64,000 bases of DNA from Saccharum officinarum (taxonomy: Eukaryota; Streptophyta; Magnoliopsida; Poales; Poaceae). Positions 34,177-46,400 of the stretch are shown in pieces (the first letter of the stretch is position 1; the number at the start of each line of letters is the position of its first letter). The position numbers were made by a program, and so were the translations under genes. Where the stretch lies: positions 66,045,737 through 66,109,736 of the forward strand of contig CM036170.1 in assembly GCA_020631735.1 (NCBI GenBank). Reading direction: 5' to 3'. The notes below the pieces were generated by a model. That model saw nothing but the letters and a program-made list of their open reading frames with translations, searched no databases and was not told the DNA's origin.

Positions 34177-35511
34177 GTCGGAGGAAGTTCATGTATACGA
34201 TACGACAGAGTAGATACCATTCTTTTTGGCAGAAAGTGCCCACAGTTGTGTAGCTTGTAATTTTGTCATAGCTTTGCAAGTGGGTCATGTAATTGTGTTT
34301 TGACTTGGGCTGGCATTCAGCCCGGTCCCCTGTTGTATATGTGAGCCTGGCCGTGCATCAGTCTATAATTAACCACATCTGCTGTATGGGCAACCCAGAA
34401 CAAAGACTAGTTGAAAGGAAACAATCACAAAGGGGATCATTTTGGTTACGCCGCAGGTGGTAGGATGGTTCATGTAGCATGTAGTGATTGATCATTCCAT
34501 TGTAATCGTAACCCAGTACAGTTTGAACGAATGGAGGAATGGCCAATGCTCAGTTTGACTTGGATCAGAAATACTCCGTGCCAAACTGGCTGCTACAAGG
34601 CCTACCATGAGAATATGTCCTGGACTTGCATTGCCTTCAGCACTAAGGATACAGGAAACAACCTAGCACATTCTCTGCTTTATTTATTACTGCATTTTTT
34701 ATGACATTTCCGGGCTGCAAATCATTCTTCTGCCGCGTATCAAGAAATGATACATATATTATGTTACTATTTTCCACGGTTCCAGTCCAATTGCATGTTT
34801 GTTTAGTTTGTGGATGACATGCCAGGACAAAGTAATGTTCCGTCTGAGATTTTCGATTTATTTACCCTGGAGATTATGTTCGGCTGGCTGTAATTTTGAC
34901 TGATGCTGATGCTGATTTGTTATGAAAGGAAAACATTGTTCCATAGCTGACTGATTTTGGCTGATAAGCTTAAACGAACAGAGGCAGCTTGCTTGTAGCC
35001 AAGCGAGAAATATTATGACTTGCAAATGATATGATCAGAGCCCAGCGTACGTAAACTTGGAAGCTTCTTTCGTTAATGAACAATTAAACCTGCCAATACC
35101 CGTTGATATCGCTGACAGTTATCTTGTCCTGCAGAGTTGAAAGAGATGCCATTGTGGTCGTACCGCCATTTTGTTCCACCTTGCCGGGCCACCCGGCTGC
35201 CAACCCGTCCCCACCTGTCGGCCACACATCGGCACGCGTAAAATCGCACCAGTCAACTCGGCAGCACGGGGACGCAAACGGAACGCACAGCTGACCTGCA
35301 CTGCACAAGGGGCAGGAACAAATCCGAAATTCCAAACCCACCTCGTCAAGTAAACAACACCGGCTAAATTAAAAGCGGCAGCGCGTAGCAGTTGGTCGCC
35401 ACCGTCACGTTCAGGTTGGACTCCGCCCCCTGCTGGTGCTGCTCTTTGCCTTGCCTTCCTCCGCCGGAGACCCCGCCGCCTCAGCTGCCGCTCCAGCAGG
35501 AGGAGGCAACC
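34177..35511. other. Katanin 3' region and SCAMP promoter region
   Basis: This is the intergenic space between two same-strand genes. The katanin 3' UTR probably ends within the first 200-500 bp. Near 34,880-34,980 a repeat-like phrase (CTGATGCTGATGCTGATTTG) is the target used by the LINE in the other arm. The last 200 bp are a GC-rich SCAMP leader. Confidence 0.45.
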
Positions 35512-38500
35512 ATGGCGGGGAGGTACGACCGCAACCCGTTCGAGGAGGACGACGTCAACCCCTTTGCGGTGAGTAATCGTTGTACTTGTTGTAGCTGGGT
35601 AGCAATCGCTCCCCTTAGTAGCCTTGTGGAAGCTTGTTCCCGCGCTTGCTTGTATGCAGAGAATCAGAGCTGGGTTTGGGTCCGGGTTTGAGGTCGTTGG
35701 CGCTGGTTTCTGGCCTTGACGCTTCGTTGGGACCCGTGGAAGGTGCTGGATGCTCGGATCTGCCGAATAGTTGGCGCTAGGATTGGTGGTTCAGGATCGG
35801 GTTCGGTTATGGGGTACCGTTTTGTGCTTATGCTTGCGTGGTGCTCGCTGATTTCGAGTTGTTGCAAGGATAGGGCTTGGCTGTGCTTGTATCTGTTCTG
35901 GGGTTTTCAAGGGAGAAATGATGCTTAAACATGGAAATTGATGCTTGGGTTGGAGGGTGTGGGGTTGGCAGCCGTGGATTTGTGGGGTTATATTAGGACC
36001 TACTCATTGTAGCGGATGTGTGAAAACTTATTTTATGGGGGAATTTACACATAGGGCTGTTGGCATCAATATTCATAAGATACAATATGCGAATGGCACA
36101 AGGGAACTGAGTGCTGGCTGCATATTTTTTTGGGGTGAGAATTATTAATGGCACAAGGGAATTGAGGGCTGTTGTAGCATCAGGTCTTTGCCGAAGTTCT
36201 TTCTCCTTGGGAAATTGGCATGTGGCTGCTTGTGCTCTTGCGACTTGCGTCATGAGTTTGCGACTCTTTATGCCTGCTTGATGTGCTCCATCTAACACTT
36301 ACATTACTGTCAATTCAGAGCTTTAGGGCCATGGTTTTCTGATATCTTCTAGATAATGCAAACCAGGCTTCCAGCTGAATCTTCCACCTGTTTCTTTAAC
36401 TATTATTTGACTGATCTTCCAATTGCATCCTATTCTGCAGGGAGGAAGTGTACCTCCCGCTTCTAATTCTCGGATGCCACCTCTTCCTCATGAACCAGTA
36501 GGCTTCTACAATGATCGTGGTGCGACAGTGGACATACCTCTTGATTCAACTAAGGTAACAGACTTCCATTATTTCTGTTATTATTGTGGGATTCTGTATT
36601 TTACATCATCTGTTCTGCCTAAGAAAAAAATACTACCATGATCTTTCATTCCAACACTCTTAAGTATGCAATTGTTGTGCATATGTGTTCCTTTTGGATT
36701 ATTTTTTCCCAAAGGTCGTGTACAATGTTATTGATCAAGGGTGGAGGTCATGTTATTTATTTTTAGATGTTGGATTCAAAATAAATTCCAGATATTCTTT
36801 TATTGACATGTTTATGGTTGTTTGATTATGTGATGCATGTATGTAAATGTAGGACCTAAGTAAAAAGGAGAAAGAACTGCAGGCAAGGGAAGCTGAGCTA
36901 AACAAACGGGAAAGGGTATGTGCCTTTGTGATCAAAACTTGAAACCACAATATGCACTTGCATGTTATCCTATGTGCCCTGTTTTTTTTATCAAACCATG
37001 TGTTTACGAATTCTTGAAGTGGTCCTACTGCATTCAATAGTCATTTACTCTCCTGGATAAAAATCATGGCAGACACCGGATGATATCTTGCAAGGCTCAT
37101 GGATTTATATGTAGCAGTAAGAGCCAGCAAAGTATTATGTTTACTTTACTTTTCCAGAGTTACTGAAACATTAACCAACTAACCATGATGCAACATGATA
37201 GCTACTCAGCTTAAGTTGACATGACACACTTAACAGACCGCTCCTAACCATTAAGTAAATCATCAATAAGTTCACCTTTGGGCTGAAACTTTTAAAGAAT
37301 GAGTAACATGGAGAACATGGCATTTCCATGCAGCCACTTATAGTGCTTTTAGGCGAAGGATAACAATGTATTTGCCAATTGCACATTGTTACCAACAGTT
37401 GTACTCATTTGTGCTTTTTTTTTTGTTGGTAGAAGATTTGTTGTGTTGTTCACATGAGAGACTTTGTGACATATTGGTCCAATGTACTGAACTAATAGTG
37501 ACCTGTGTCGACCAGTTTTACCCAGAATCAACAGTTGCTTCTGCGATGTTTCATATATTTGGAACAATCCAGTTCCGCTTATAATCGTTCACCTAAATTT
37601 TCAATTCTTTAGATGCTGACCTGATTTTCTTCCCTTTGTTTCCTTGACCCTCAGGAACTAAAAGAAAGGAGGAAGCTGCAGCCAGAGGTAGATTATTACT
37701 TATATCTGGGATTGACTTGTCTAACAGAACATATTTGAAGACAGAAATCGTGTGATGGTATAAAACTGTTAGTTTGTGAATGAGGGATTTATAGGTTTTC
37801 GAGTGGTCTAGTCATTTATGTGATGCTCTAAGGCTTTAGAGGTTAGGACTTTAGTTTACTCTTTTTTGTTAGTACTGTTGGTGGTTTATAAATGCTCCTT
37901 TGTTTGAAATGTTACTTTGTGTGCTCCATTCTTGCAAAAGCCAGTTCATTTATCACACTTCTCACCAAGAATAACTAGTTAAGCTAATGTGTTGCTTATT
38001 GCTCATGCAATTTTACATGTTAGGACTATCTTTTAGTAATATGTCCTTTTCCTTTCTTTTGGCAGCTGGAATTGTCATTGAAGATAAGAATTGGCCACCC
38101 TTTATGCCCATTATTCATCATGACATTGCAAACGAGATACCAATTCACCTACAAAGGATGCAGTACCTGGCGTTTTCTTCACTGTTGGGTAAGTGTCGAT
38201 TACTTGTTGCCCTCCTATCGTGGGAAATAACTTGATGAAAGAAGTAAATTACTTGGTAAGCCAACAATTTTTTGACATCCAGTATGTCGAAATAAATGGC
38301 ATCACAGCATTATCTTGTTGTATTTGAAACTGTTATTGTCACATGGGAAATGGCATTGTAATACCGAGAAATTTCATCTGAATCTTGACTTCAATTTTTT
38401 CTTTGTGCTGACTGCATATACCTTTTGAGGTAGAGAATTTCAAACAAATCCAAGCCTGGGCCTTATTTCCAAAATGCAGTTCTTGATAGTGAATCCTGTG

Positions 38501-40572
38501 CGTTCCTTGATCAACATGTAAACAGGGGTGGATCTGCGGCCCGGGCTAGGTGGGCTGTAGCCCGGGGCGCAGCTCACAAACTCTGCGAGCAGGTCTTCGA
38601 AGAGCCCGGCCAGCCTAGTGTCGATTACTCTCCAGCTAGGCGCTGCATCATTTTTTGATATTTTTTGTTATATCAATTACATTTATTAGTGTACGAGTAC
38701 TAAGATTTTTAACCTTCTATTAATTAGCCCTCTCCGTGGCCTGTTTCTGGATCCGCCACTGCATGTAAACAATATCACTCTTCTTTTCTGCATGGCTTAA
38801 ATTTCTCATCATCATCGATCAATGTCCAAAGCAATTCTCACAAGTTGTAGTTTGGAATCAGGATAGTGGTAGCCCCAGATGACAAGCATGCTAGCAGACA
38901 TTAAAGATGGGAGATGAGATCTAAACACCATTGTGCATTGTCTTAGCATTGCTCAACCAAGGTCCTTATTGTGCAAAGTTTGATGTTATGCAGGATTGAC
39001 AGCCTGCCTTTTTTGGAACATCATTGCAACTACAGCAGCATGGATTAAATCAGAAGGTATGGGCATATGGAGTACTTCATTTCTACATCTTGTGAATCAA
39101 ACTACCAACTTGGAACTAATCCAGTGGCTCGCTTGAATAGGTGTCATGATCTGGTTGCTAGCAATCATCTACTTCATCTCTGGTGTCCCTGGGGCCTATG
39201 TGCTTTGGTATCGCCCGCTTTACAATGCGATGAGGTTGCGTATATGTTTCTGCCTTGGCTATTCATGCTTATTGCCACATTGTACCTTACTCCATTTCAC
39301 ATTATGTTTATATAAATTTGTATTACAGGACTGAAAGTGCTTTGAAGTTTGGGTGGTTTTTCTTGTTTTACCTGGTAAGATTATCATCATGTCATATATT
39401 AGACTAAAAAGGATTTTCACTCCTTGCTAATGATCTTTACCCCTTCCAGCTCCATATACTATTCTGTGTCTGGTCAGCTGTGGCTCCTCCATTTCCATTC
39501 AAAGGAAAATCTTTGGCGTAAGTGTTATGTGATTTGGAGTACAAATGAAGTTACTATTTATTAGGTCATGCACAAATCTGATAGTTACTTGAGGATAAGA
39601 GGGCACTGCTTGGAACCTGAAAGAATTTTGAGTCTACTAGTGCCATTTTGCACTAGGACAAAATTGATGGACATTTCGTATGTTTCACAAGCCTTAGTGG
39701 ATTTTAATGTACCACTCTGGTGATGTGTCAAACTGTTTCGCATGTTCAATAACTAGTCTTGTGTTACTTTTAACGGTCACCTGGTACTGGTAGTGCTGCT
39801 AAAATTTAGGTTGTATACCTAGACCAATTCTATTGCAGTAAAGTGCTAAGAATGTTGTAGCAACTATATCTGACTATTATCTCTGTTTAAGGTTACAACT
39901 CACTCATATTATTTAATGTTAACGACATTTCCAATTTTTGTCTGTACAGTGGGATTTTGCCGGCTATTGATATCATAGGCAGGAGTGCTATTGTGGGGGT
40001 AAGTCTGAACTACTTAACTTACTGGGGGTTTGATTCAAGTTAATTTGGATCGTCATATGAAGTTATACAATATCAGCAAACCATTGATATATGAGGGATC
40101 CCTAACTAAACATGATCCAACCTTTAAATCTGTGATGGACCTCTTGCATCTTGCACCAGTCCTAGGCCTGGCAGTACCTGACGCTTTGCCTTTTTTTTCT
40201 GATTGGTTGATTGAATATATTCAATTATTCTTGAGTAAGCAAACTCACATCTTGTCTCATAAGTCGTAACTGCTCACTCAGTTTACACTGTCACATTTTT
40301 GTTTGCCAGATATTTTACTTCATTGGATTTGGAATGTTCTGCCTTGAATCACTGCTCAGCATCATTGTTATTCAGGTGGGTTTCATGTTTTTACCTTATG
40401 ATGTCTATGCCTCATGCATCATAATCTCTTATTCTAGAAGAGAACTGTTCTGAGATATTATTATTCTGAACTTGTGGAAATACAGCAAGTATACATGTAC
40501 TTCCGTGGAAGTGGAAAAGCTGCTGAGATGAGGCGAGAGGCGGCCCGTGGTGCTATGAGGAATGCCTTTTGA
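35512..40572 (+). CDS. SCAMP: Secretory carrier-associated membrane protein (SCAMP), left copy, frameshifted
   Basis: SCAMPs are four-span proteins of post-Golgi and endocytic vesicles. Twelve exons: 35512-35568, 36441-36554, 36853-36915, 37655-37687, 38066-38188, 38994-39056, 39141-39234, 39329-39374, 39450-39517, 39950-39998, 40310-40375, 40486-40572. The N-terminus has two NPF motifs ([13 protein letters not shown]), as bound by EH-domain proteins, then a charged coiled coil ([19 protein letters not shown]). The membrane part includes the family loop [20 protein letters not shown], and the tail ends [12 protein letters not shown]. Exon 4 here is 33 nt against 34 nt in the other copy: CTAAAAG replaces CTGAAAAG near 37,659. 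This throws the rest of the protein out of frame from about residue 80. Every other exon is intact, so this is either a very recent lesion or a base-calling error. Start ATG lies in GCAACCATGGCG, a good plant context. Confidence 0.9.
38525..38761. mobile_element. Mutator-like MITE in SCAMP intron 5 (left copy)
   Basis: The ends GGGGTGGATCTGCGG and GGATCCGCCACTG form an imperfect inverted repeat flanked by the perfect 10-bp duplication CATGTAAACA (38515-38524 and 38762-38771). Length is 237 bp. The same insertion is in the right copy, so it predates the split of the two arms. Confidence 0.8.
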
Positions 40573-40651
40573 TAGAGCGGCCTAGGTGACTGGAAGAGAC
40601 AGGGTGTGACAATGGGTAACTGCATTATGTACATATGCTATTCGTCTCTGA

Positions 40652-40751
40652 NNNNNNNNNNNNNNNNNNNNNNNNNNNNNNNNNNNNNNNNNNNNNNNNN
40701 NNNNNNNNNNNNNNNNNNNNNNNNNNNNNNNNNNNNNNNNNNNNNNNNNNN
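40652..40751. other. Assembly gap of exactly 100 N
   Basis: Exactly one hundred N, the conventional placeholder for a gap of unknown size between contigs. It coincides with the inner end of the left arm, about 80 bp after the SCAMP stop codon, and with the truncated 5' end of the NPH3-like gene. No sequence in the window directly links the two sides. Confidence 0.98.
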
Positions 40752-42380
40752 GCCGAGTGCTTCCTCGCCGACGTGCTCGCCAACTGGAAGGACTCCATCA
40801 AGGCGCTCGAGACCTGCGAGGGCGTCCTCCCACCGCCGAGGACCTGCACTCGTCTCGCGCTGCATCACGGCGCTGGCCTCTAGGGCCTGCGCCTCGACGC
40901 CGCCGCGCCGTTGGTCAGAACGCCAGCGTCGTCGACAAGGACGCGCTCTGGAACGGCATCGGTTGGGCGACACGGCGTCCGCCGCGGCGGCTGCGGCGGC
41001 GGCGTCCGGGATGGACTGGTGGTACGAGACGTGTCGTTCTCGCCTTTGCCCATGTTCAAGCGCCTCATCCAGGCGATGGAGGCCAAGGGCATGCGCGCCG
41101 AGAGCATCGCCGGCGCCATCATGTTCTACGCCGGGCGGTTCCTCCCGGGGCTGAAGCGCGACACCAGCTTCAGCAACGCGCTGGCCAGCTACGGCGCCGA
41201 CGGCAGCGGCGGCGGCGGCGGAATGAGCAGCCGCAACATCACCCCGCGCGCCGCCAGCGTGTCCGCGCCGTCGGAGGGCGACCAGAGGTACTTCCTGGAG
41301 GAGATCGTGGCGCTGCTGCCGACCAAGAAGGGCGTGGCCTCCACCAAGTTCCTGCTGGGGATGCTGCGCAAGGCGATGCTCCTCCACGCCAGCCCGCTGT
41401 GCCGGGAGAACCTGGAGCGCCGGATCGGCGCGCAGCTGGAGGATGCGTCGCTGGACGACCTGCTCGTGCCCAACCTCGGCTACCACGTCGAGACGCTGTA
41501 ATGACATCGACTGCGTGCAGCGGATCCTGGACTACTTCATGTCGTCCACGGACGGGATCGGGACGGGGTACACGTCGCCAGCGCTGGCAGAGGAGGGTGG
41601 CGGCAGCCTCGGGATACCCAAGGGCGGGACGCCGTCGTCGTCGCTGTCGCCGATCACCATGGTGGCCAAGCTCATGGACGGTTTCCTAGCGGAGGTGGCG
41701 CCGGACACCAACCTGAAGCTGCCCAAGTTCCAGGCGCTCGCGGCCGTGGTGCCCGACTACGCGCGCCCCGTCGACGACGGCATCTACCGCGCCACCGACA
41801 TATACCTCAAGGTACACATCGCTGAGCTGTGGCATTCACGGTTCCTTTCGTGATCTTATCGGCATGCACCTGTACGTATTGCAGTCGCACCCGTGGCTGT
41901 CAGAATCGGAGAGGGAGCAATTGTGCCGGCTGCTGAACTGCCAGAAGCTGTCGCTGGAGGCATGCACGCACGCGGCGCAGAACGAGCGGCTGCCGCTTCG
42001 GGTGGTGGTGCAGGTGCTCTTCTTCGAGCAGCTCCGCCTGCGCACGTCCATCACCGGGTGGTTCTTCGTGTCCGACAACGCGGCGGGGGGCTACGGCGCG
42101 CGCCCACACTCCGGCGGCACCATCGTCCCCAAGGGTGCCGCGGCCATCGCAGGCAGCGCGCAAGCAGAGGCCGACAGTGACGTAGAGGGCGACGCACCCG
42201 AGGGGAAGGAGACCATCACCGACGTGAAAGCGCGGGTGTCGGAGCTGGAGAAGGAGTGCAAGAGCATGAAGCAGGAGATTCGCCGGCTCGGGAAGCCCCG
42301 GAGGTCCTGGAGCCTCCTCCAAAGAAGTGCGGTTTGGGGCCAAGGTGCAACAAGCTCAGACCGCCATGAGCGGCAAATAG
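40752..42380 (+). CDS. NPH3/RPT2-like protein, 5' end lost in gap, multiple frameshifts
   Basis: NPH3-domain proteins act as substrate adaptors for CUL3 ubiquitin ligases, as in phototropin and auxin-transport signalling. Two coding segments are visible, 40752-41811 and 41885-42380, with a GT-AG intron between. Recognisable stretches in order are [59 protein letters not shown], the conserved [20 protein letters not shown], and a C-terminal coiled coil ([19 protein letters not shown]). The N-terminal BTB domain would lie in or before the gap. The frame changes near 40,837, 40,860, 40,915, 41,028, 41,500 (CTGTAATGAC gives an early TAA), 42,319 and 42,335. Each is a one-base change, several in short homopolymers. 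The restored reading ends [10 protein letters not shown] at 42,380. The gene may be intact in the organism, with poor consensus at a contig end, or a young pseudogene. Confidence 0.85.
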
Positions 42381-42653
42381 ATTATTTTCCTACTTCATTT
42401 GTTTATATATTATAGGCAGGAGCCTCGCTTTCATTCCCTCAGTCTTATCATCTGTTTGCTACAGTAACAGCTCTGATCTAGCTAGCCCTAGTGTTATGCA
42501 ATAATTACGTGCAGATGATTTGCACGGGATGATTATAAACTTAGCTTCAGCACAGCCAGCAATATCTTCTCATGTTTCTGTTGTTACTGGAACTTCTGTT
42601 GCCTAATATAATATCTGAACCAAACATTGATAGAAAGATACAGTAAGCAAAGA
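42381..42653. other. 3' region of the NPH3-like gene
   Basis: AT-rich trailing sequence, presumably 3' UTR and beyond. No other feature. Confidence 0.4.
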
Positions 42654-42884
42654 CAAACAAAAAACAAAAACAAAAACAAAAAAAAAAACAAAAACAAAAA
42701 CAAAAACAAAAACAAAAACAAAAACAAAAACAAAAACAAAAACAAAAACAAAAACAAAAACAACAAAACAAAACAAAACAAAAAAACAAAAAACAAAAAC
42801 AAAAAAAACAAAAACAAAACAAAAACAAAAACAAAAACAAAAACAAAAAACAAAAAAAAACAAAAACAAAAACCAAAAACAAAA

Positions 42885-42983
<99 letters not shown>

Positions 42984-43092
42984 ACAAAAACAAAAACAAA
43001 AACAAAAACAAAAACAAAAACAAAAACAAAAACAAAAACAAAAACAAAAACAAAAACAAAAACAAAAACAAAAACAAAAACAAAAACAAAGA
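42654..43092. repeat. (CAAAAA)n simple-sequence array
   Basis: About 440 bp composed almost only of A with C every five to six bases. The last 130 bp (from about 42,965) are a near-perfect CAAAAA run, and the earlier part is less regular. Long open frames across it on both strands are artefacts of the repeat. It lies between the 3' ends of the NPH3-like gene and the right SCAMP copy. Confidence 0.97.
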
Positions 43093-43354
43093 AAAGAAGA
43101 TGACCTGAGTGTGCACTTCAACAAGAATTTGACAAAGCTCAGAGCCAAGTGGTTTCAGGCCGTGCAAAGAATCACCCGAGATCCAAAGAAGAACAACAAC
43201 TGTATTGCGAGTTAAGAGTACAAATCAGGTAGGAAATGTATTAAAAAAAACTAGTTACCTATAAGCACATCTGAACCTAGGTAAGTGATCAAACTCCGGT
43301 GGGTAGGCGGTATATATTGCATGAAGGCAAGGCTATAAGCTAGTATAAGTAATC
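43093..43354. other. Non-repeated spacer next to the right arm
   Basis: About 260 bp without a partner in the left arm, because the left arm ends at the gap. It holds no recognisable feature and is probably downstream sequence of SCAMP. Confidence 0.4.
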
Positions 43355-43433
43355 TCAGAGACGAATAGCATATGTACATAATGCAGTTACCCATTGTCAC
43401 ACCCTGTCTCTTCCAGTCACCTAGGCCGCTCTA

Positions 43434-46400
43434 TCAAAAGGCATTCCTCATAGCACCACGGGCCGCCTCTCGCCTCATCTCAGCAGCTTTTCCACTTCCA
43501 CGGAAGTACATGTATACTTGCTGTATTTCCACAAGTTCAGAATAATAATATCTCAGAACAAGAATAAGAGATTATGATGCATGAGGCATAGACATCATAA
43601 GGTAAAAACATGAAACCCACCTGAATAACAATGATGCTGAGCAGTGATTCAAGGCAGAACATTCCAAATCCAATGAAGTAAAATATCTGGCAAACAAAAA
43701 TGTGACAGTGTAAACTGAGTGAGCAGTTACGACTTATGAGACAAGATGTGAATTTGCTTACTCAAGAATAATTGAATATATTCGATCAACCAATCAGAAA
43801 AAAAGGCAAAGCGTCAGGTACTGCCAGGCCTAGGACTGGTGCAAGATGCAAGAGGTCCATCACAGATTTTAAGGTTGGATCATGTTTAGTTAGGGATCCC
43901 TCATATATCAATGGTTTGCTGATATTGTATAACTTCATATGACGATCCAAATTAACTTGAATCAAACCCCCAGTAAGTTAAGTAGTTCAGACTTACCCCC
44001 ACAATAGCACTCCTGCCTATGATATCAATAGCCGGCAAAATCCCACTGTACAGACAAAAATTGGAAATGTCGTTAACATTAAATAATATGAGTGAGTTGT
44101 AACCTTAAACAGAGATAATAGTCAGATATAGTTGCTACAACATTCTTAGCACTTTACTGCAATAGAATTGGTCTAGGTATACAACCTAAATTTTAGCAGC
44201 ACTACCAGTACCAGGTGACCGTTAAAAGTAACACAAGACTAGTTATTGAACATGCGAAACAGTTTGACACATCACCAGAGTGGTACATTAAAATCCACTA
44301 AGGCTTGTGAAACATACGAAATGTCCATCAATTTTGTCCTAGTGCAAAATGGCACTAGTAGACTCAAAATTCTTTCAGGTTCCAAGCAGTGCCCTCTTAT
44401 CCTCAAGTAACTATCAGATTTGTGCATGACCTAATAAATAGTAACTTCATTTGTACTCCAAATCACATAACACTTACGCCAAAGATTTTCCTTTGAATGG
44501 AAATGGAGGAGCCACAGCTGACCAGACACAGAATAGTATATGGAGCTGGAAGGGGTAAAGATCATTAGCAAGGAGTGAAAATCCTTTTTAGTCTAATATA
44601 TGACATGATGATAATCTTACCAGGTAAAACAAGAAAAACCACCCAAACTTCAAAGCACTTTCAGTCCTGTAATACAAATTTATATAAACATAATGTGAAA
44701 TGGAGTAAGGTACAATGTGGCAATAAGCATGAATAGCCAAGGCAGAAACATATACGCAACCTCATCGCATTGTAAAGCGGGCGATACCAAAGCACATAGG
44801 CCCCAGGGACACCAGAGATGAAGTAGATGATTGCTAGCAACCAGATCATGACACCTATTCAAGCGAGCCACTGGATTAGTTCCAAGTTGGTAGTTTGATT
44901 CACAAGATGTAGAAATGAAGTACTCCATATGCCCATACCTTCTGATTTAATCCATGCTGCTGTAGTTGCAATGATGTTCCAAAAAAGGCAGGCTGTCAAT
45001 CCTGCATAACATCAAACTTTGCACAATAAGGACCTTGGTCGAGCAATGCTAAGACAATGCACAATGGTGTTTAGATCTCATCTCCCATCTTTAATGTCAG
45101 CATGCTTGTCATCTGGGGCTACCACTATCCTGATTCCAAACTACAACTTGTGAGAATTGCTTTGGACATTGATCGATGATGATGAGAAATTTAAGCCATG
45201 CAGAAAAGAAGAGTGATATTGTTTACATGTAGTGGCGGATCCAGAAACAGGCCACGGAGAGGGCTAATTAATAGAAGGTTAAAAATCTTAGTACTCGTAC
45301 ACTAATAAATGTAATTGATATAACAAAAAAAAAATCAAAAAATGATGCAGCGCCTAGCTGGAGAGTAATCGACACTAGGCTGGCCGGGCTCTTCGAAGAC
45401 CTGCTCGCAGAGTTTGTGAGCTGCGCCCCGGGCTACAGCCCACCTAGCCCGGGCCGCAGATCCACCCCTGTTTACATGTTGATCAAGGAATGCACAGGAT
45501 TCACTATCAAGAACTGCATTTTGGAAATAAGGCCCAGGCTTGGATTTGTTTGAAATTCTCTACCTCAAAAGGTATATGCAGTCAGCACAAAGAAAAAATT
45601 GAAGTCAAGATTCAGATGAAATTTCTCGGTATTACAATGCCATTTCCCATGTGACAATAACAGTTTCAAATACAACAAGATAATGCTGTGATGCCATTTA
45701 TTTCGACATACTGGATGTCAAAAAAATGTTGGCTTACCAAGTAATTTACTTCTTTCATCAAGTTATTTCCCACGATAGGAGGGCAACAAGTAATCGACAC
45801 TTACCCAACAGTGAAGAAAACGCCAGGTACTGCATCCTTTGTAGGTGAATTGGTATCTCGTTTGCAATGTCATGATGAATAATGGGCATAAAGGGTGGCC
45901 AATTCTTATCTTCAATGACAATACCAGCTGCCAAAAGAAAGGAAAAGGACATATTACTAAAAGATAGTCCTAACATGTAAAATTACTACAGCATGAGCAA
46001 TAAGCAACACATTAGCTTAACTAGTTATTCTTGGTGAGAAGTGTGATAAATGAACTGGCTTTTGCAAGAATGGAGCACACAAAGTAACATTTCAAACAAA
46101 GGAGCATTTATAAACCACCAACAGTACTAACAAAAAAGAGTAAACTAAAGTCCTAACCTCTAAAGCCTTAGAGCATCACATAAATGACTAGACCACTCGA
46201 AAACCTATAAATCCCTCATTCACAAACTAACAGTTTTATACCATCACATGATTTCTGTCTTCAAATATGTTCTGTTAGACAAGTAAATCCCAGATATAAG
46301 TAATAATCTACCTCTGGCTGCAGCTTCCTCCTTTCTTTTCAGTTCCTGAGGGTCAAGGAAACAAAGGGAAGAAAATCAGGTCAGCATCTAAAGAATTGAA

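Larger units (their letters stand above)
21058..40651 (+). repeat. Left arm of a ~20-kb inverted duplication
   Basis: Read on the opposite strand, this segment matches 43,355-64,000 almost base for base. The pairing is traced by sums of mirrored positions. Those sums shift only where one arm has an insertion (about 85,058 beyond 22,157; 85,844, 85,691 and 85,146 through the middle; 83,995 and 84,006 near the gap). Differences seen by eye are sparse substitutions, small indels and four transposon insertions. The arm stops at the N gap, and its outer limit is set only by the window end of its partner. Confidence 0.95.

Noticed and set aside
42547..43167. Open frames of up to 206 codons on both strands reading as Phe/Cys/Leu/Val repeats or Lys/Asn/Thr repeats
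   Set aside because: They are translations of the (CAAAAA)n array, with no start context, no splice sites and no protein-like variety.
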